From an uncultured Clostridia bacterium (GTDB taxonomy: Bacteria; Bacillota; Clostridia; Oscillospirales; Ruminococcaceae): DNA of 64,000 bases. The stretch covers positions 1 through 64,000 of the forward strand of contig CANQCK010000006.1 in NCBI GenBank assembly GCA_947589185.1. Direction: 5' to 3'. The position numbers and the translations under genes are program-made. The first letter of the stretch is position 1, and each line of letters opens with the position of its first letter. Below are positions 62,042-64,000 of this stretch, piece after piece. The notes under the pieces were generated by a model. That model saw only the letters and a list, made by a program, of their open reading frames with translations, made no database searches and was not told the DNA's origin.

Positions 62042-62140
62042 ATTAAAACTAACGAGCAAAACAATGCTAATATAGGTTTTGAAAAACAGATTTGGGATGC
62101 TGCTTAACACTAACCTGATGACTGAACATTTCAAATGTAT
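62042..62140 (+). pseudogene. Remnant resembling the N-terminus of a type I restriction M subunit
   Basis: Frame one reads NEQNNANIGFEKQIWDAA and then a stop (TAA 62105-62107). This matches the usual N-terminal segment of HsdM methyltransferases, where an NxxIGFExxLWxAA piece comes before the helical domain. One frame over, the next codons read NTNLMTEHFKCI, which resembles the NLDAAEYKHI segment that follows in HsdM. No full domain or start remains. I infer a small decayed remnant. The surrounding 62025-62300 holds no intact gene. Confidence 0.5.
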
Positions 62141-62301
62141 TAAGATGAGGGTATCAGCAGCTGCCACTTTCATAAATAAACAACGGCAAATTGCAAAAAA
62201 ATCAATTGCAAATCAAGTCAAAATGTGTTATGATTATTATGGTTTATTATACCATATATCTTGTAGGTATAATAATGGCAGAGTTAAGCTCCTATAAATG
62301 A

Positions 62302-62397
62302 ATAAATATTAATGAAGCAGTATAGTATCTTGGTGTCAAACTCATAACAATAAGAGACTGGCTGAGGAAAAAAGGATATAATTGCTCAATAAATGAG
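62302..62397 (+). pseudogene. Remnant of an excisionase-type helix-turn-helix gene
   Basis: The frame reads NINEAV-stop-YLGVKLITIRDWLRKKGYN, with a TAG at 62323-62325. EAVxYLGVKxxTIRDWLRKKG is the hallmark of small excisionase/MerR-like HTH proteins, often found beside type I restriction genes in Clostridia. The stop and the early end show decay. It lies about 165 bp after the HsdM-like piece. Confidence 0.6.
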
Positions 62398-62423
62398 AGC
62401 CGCACCATGCGGCTCTTTTTTAT
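62396..62423 (+). terminator. Terminator at the 3' end of the permease gene
   Basis: AGAGCCGC (62396-62403) and GCGGCTCT (62409-62416) form a perfect 8-bp stem with TTTTTT on the plus strand. Its tail overlaps the stop of the minus-strand permease, for which it may also act as a stop, with a weak tail. Confidence 0.75.
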
Positions 62424-64000
62424 TTCTCCCCGCTTACTAAATTATAATAAGCATTAGAAGTAATGCGGTAAACAAGTGTATAGAAAAGTGCAAATATAAT
62501 TACGCTCATCACTGTTGTGATTACAAACAATATAACATTATTAAGACTAAATAATAAAAGCAGTTTTCGGATTATCGGAAATGCAAAGACAAGATGCAAG
62601 GCTGATAAAATCAGAGGAAGAAAAAATACGGTCAAAAGCTGTGAATTGATGCTTCTTCGTATTTCTCGTTTTGTCATACCTACCTTCTGCATTATTTCAA
62701 AGCGTGCCTGATCCTCATATCCCTCAGAAATCTGCTTATAGTAAATAATCAGAACTGCGGCAAATATAAATACTATACTTAACATAATTCCCAAATAGAA
62801 AAATCCCCCGTACATACTGTATAAATCTTCTCTCTCCATCTCCTGGCTTTCACAGTAAAGACCAATATTTTCAAACTTTGAATATGAATCTAAATTTGCT
62901 TCCTCAAACTCCCTGCACAGCTCTATCTGCTTATCTGCTTCAATTCCTGTATCAAAGTCGTATACCCACCTGTACGAAAGCATTTTGTCTCCGTTATAGT
63001 CTAATAGCGTGTCAAGCCCTTTGAGGCTCTGCTTTAAATCGGGTACAATTATCGTCATACTCGGTACAACCATCATTGCTGTATCTCCTATTTCGACCAA
63101 CTCATCTAACTGTTTTTTGATTTTAAATGTGTTCCCTTGCTTGAATGAAATAGTATCAGCTTTATAGTCGTTTCGATAAGTGTAGATAAGAACCTCTTCT
63201 GAACCAAGCGTTTCATTGGTCCCCATCATTGCATTATAGTCAGAAAGAGGAATAAAATAAAACTGCCGCACACCTGACATATCAGTTATAGCATTTGCCT
63301 TTGACACATCTGTTTCAACTGAATTACCTTTAATTAATCCGGCAACAGATACACATCGATAGTTATAATAGTTTTCCGGCTCAACGTCATAATTTTCTAA
63401 AACCTCAGAAATATCGCTTTGTAATACTGCAATTTTTTCATCTGACAAATTGTCTGCATTTTCCATGTAATACTCCATATTAATGTCTCTCGGATAACGG
63501 CTGTTGATAGCGTCCTCACTGCCAAAATACATACTTGTGGTAGAAGATATCATAACAAGCACCATTGTCGCAAGAACACAAATTGAGGCAAGTCCTGCTC
63601 CGTTTCTTTTCATACGGTATACCATAGAAGAAACAGATACAAAGTGATTTGGTTTGTAATAATAGTTCTTTTTCTTTTGCAGTATTCGGCAAAACAGCAC
63701 CGAACCGGAAATCATTACTAAATAAGTACCGACTATAACCATAATTACAGCAATAAAGAATACCTCAAGAGCCGCTATCGGATTTTCAATAGTCATTGCC
63801 AGATAGTATGCAGTAGCCAAAATCAAAACCCCGAGAATTCCCCAGAACCAGTTGCCTTTCGGCGGTTTTTCGCCTTTATTCTCACTGCGAAGAAGATTTA
63901 TAGCACTTGAAAATCTGACCTGTCTTAGGGAATTGAGAAACAACAAAACAAAAATCACACCGAACACCGCTGTGGTTTTAATGACTGACGTTAGCGATAC
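62420..64000 (-). CDS. FtsX-like ABC transporter permease (BceB type), partial
   Basis: The C-terminal 526 residues; the 5' end is beyond the window, and the frame is open to 64000. Predicted membrane helices include VFGVIFVLLFLNSL, WFWGILGVLILATAYYLAM, EVFFIAVIMVIVGTYLVMISGSVLF, LASICVLATMVLVMISSTTSMYF, and near the end GIMLSIVFIFAAVLIIYYKQ, LTVFFLPLILSALHLVFAFPI and NNVILFVITTVMSVIIFALF. A large outside domain of about 200 residues lies in the middle. ARFEIMQKVGMTKREIRRSI is the FtsX-domain signature with the coupling segment. BceB-type permeases detect and expel peptide antibiotics; the ATPase should lie to the right. Confidence 0.9.
   Translation of the reverse strand, partial: VSLTSVIKTTAVFGVIFVLLFLNSLRQVRFSSAINLLRSENKGEKPPKGNWFWGILGVLILATAYYLAMTIENPIAALEVFFIAVIMVIVGTYLVMISGSVLFCRILQKKKNYYYKPNHFVSVSSMVYRMKRNGAGLASICVLATMVLVMISSTTSMYFGSEDAINSRYPRDINMEYYMENADNLSDEKIAVLQSDISEVLENYDVEPENYYNYRCVSVAGLIKGNSVETDVSKANAITDMSGVRQFYFIPLSDYNAMMGTNETLGSEEVLIYTYRNDYKADTISFKQGNTFKIKKQLDELVEIGDTAMMVVPSMTIIVPDLKQSLKGLDTLLDYNGDKMLSYRWVYDFDTGIEADKQIELCREFEEANLDSYSKFENIGLYCESQEMEREDLYSMYGGFFYLGIMLSIVFIFAAVLIIYYKQISEGYEDQARFEIMQKVGMTKREIRRSINSQLLTVFFLPLILSALHLVFAFPIIRKLLLLFSLNNVILFVITTVMSVIIFALFYTLVYRITSNAYYNLVSGEK

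Noticed and set aside
62079..62297. 72-codon plus-strand ORF
   Set aside because: It begins with TTG without SD and covers the decayed HsdM-like segment; I treat it as part of the remnant.
62302..62420. Intact excisionase gene with the terminator as its own
   Set aside because: The in-frame TAG and the missing C-terminal half show it is not intact; no SD at a usable place.
1..64000. Prophage, IS element or integron
   Set aside because: No transposase, integrase, capsid or attC-type sequence is visible; the only foreign traces are the XRE/ImmA pair and the 62-kb remnants.

Overview
The window looks like chromosomal DNA from a low-GC, anaerobic, spore-forming Firmicute of class Clostridia, most likely Oscillospiraceae/Ruminococcus-like. 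This is inferred from the AT-rich base use, strong GGAGG ribosome binding sites, addAB, the infC-rpmI-rplT attenuator operon, dpaAB (spore dipicolinate synthesis), a c-di-GMP-I riboswitch, and secreted proteins with leucine-rich repeats and Thr-rich linkers. Consensus -35/-10 promoters with 17-bp spacers recur throughout.

Layout. (1) 1-1.73 kb: two divergent XRE-type regulators and an ImmA/IrrE-type metallopeptidase, next to a pseudoknot-capable inverted repeat at the left edge. (2) 1.75-2.5 kb: a four-copy noncoding repeat array directly behind rpsU (S21, 57 codons). (3) 2.6-21 kb, all minus strand: a long housekeeping block, transcribed in the order trmH-like, dprA, topA, trmFO, plsX, rnc, radical SAM, smc, ftsY, an ArsC/Spx-like gene, the XTP/dITP pyrophosphatase, yhbY, nadD, yqeK, rsfS, leuS. 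(4) 21-22.4 kb: infC-rpmI-rplT, with an AUU-start infC and a leader attenuator. (5) 22.4-30.5 kb: addB-addA and an AraC-type regulator. (6) 30.5-37.3 kb: a small membrane protein, a secreted transglutaminase-like protein, pyrK-pyrD, a pyridoxal kinase, and an ABC-F ATPase. (7) 37.4-46.3 kb: an SGNH hydrolase, a MecA-like adaptor, rpe, a uridine kinase-like protein, dpaAB, nadA, tRNA-Lys(UUU), ttcA and tcdA, and an amidase-domain protein. (8) 46.3-56.5 kb: two large secreted repeat proteins (the second under a c-di-GMP riboswitch), an Rrf2 regulator, the ACT/UPF0210 pair, a lipoprotein, a zinc-ribbon membrane protein, and superoxide dismutase. (9) 56.6-64 kb: an MMPL exporter operon with a divergent TetR regulator, decayed remnants that look like a type I restriction locus, and the 3' part of a FtsX/BceB-type permease.

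Most of the window is ordinary core genome. I did not find a convincing new multi-gene system. The parts most worth a second look are noncoding. They are the c-di-GMP riboswitch, whose 5' strand is exactly complementary to the terminator arm (predicted OFF switch); a dispersed palindromic repeat family with six copies at three loci; the left-edge pseudoknot-like element; a 7-codon leader ORF plus SD-sequestering hairpin before plsX; and the restriction-locus remnant. Coordinates of starts are my choices from RBS position and family length. All functional names rest on recognising motifs by eye, not on a database search.
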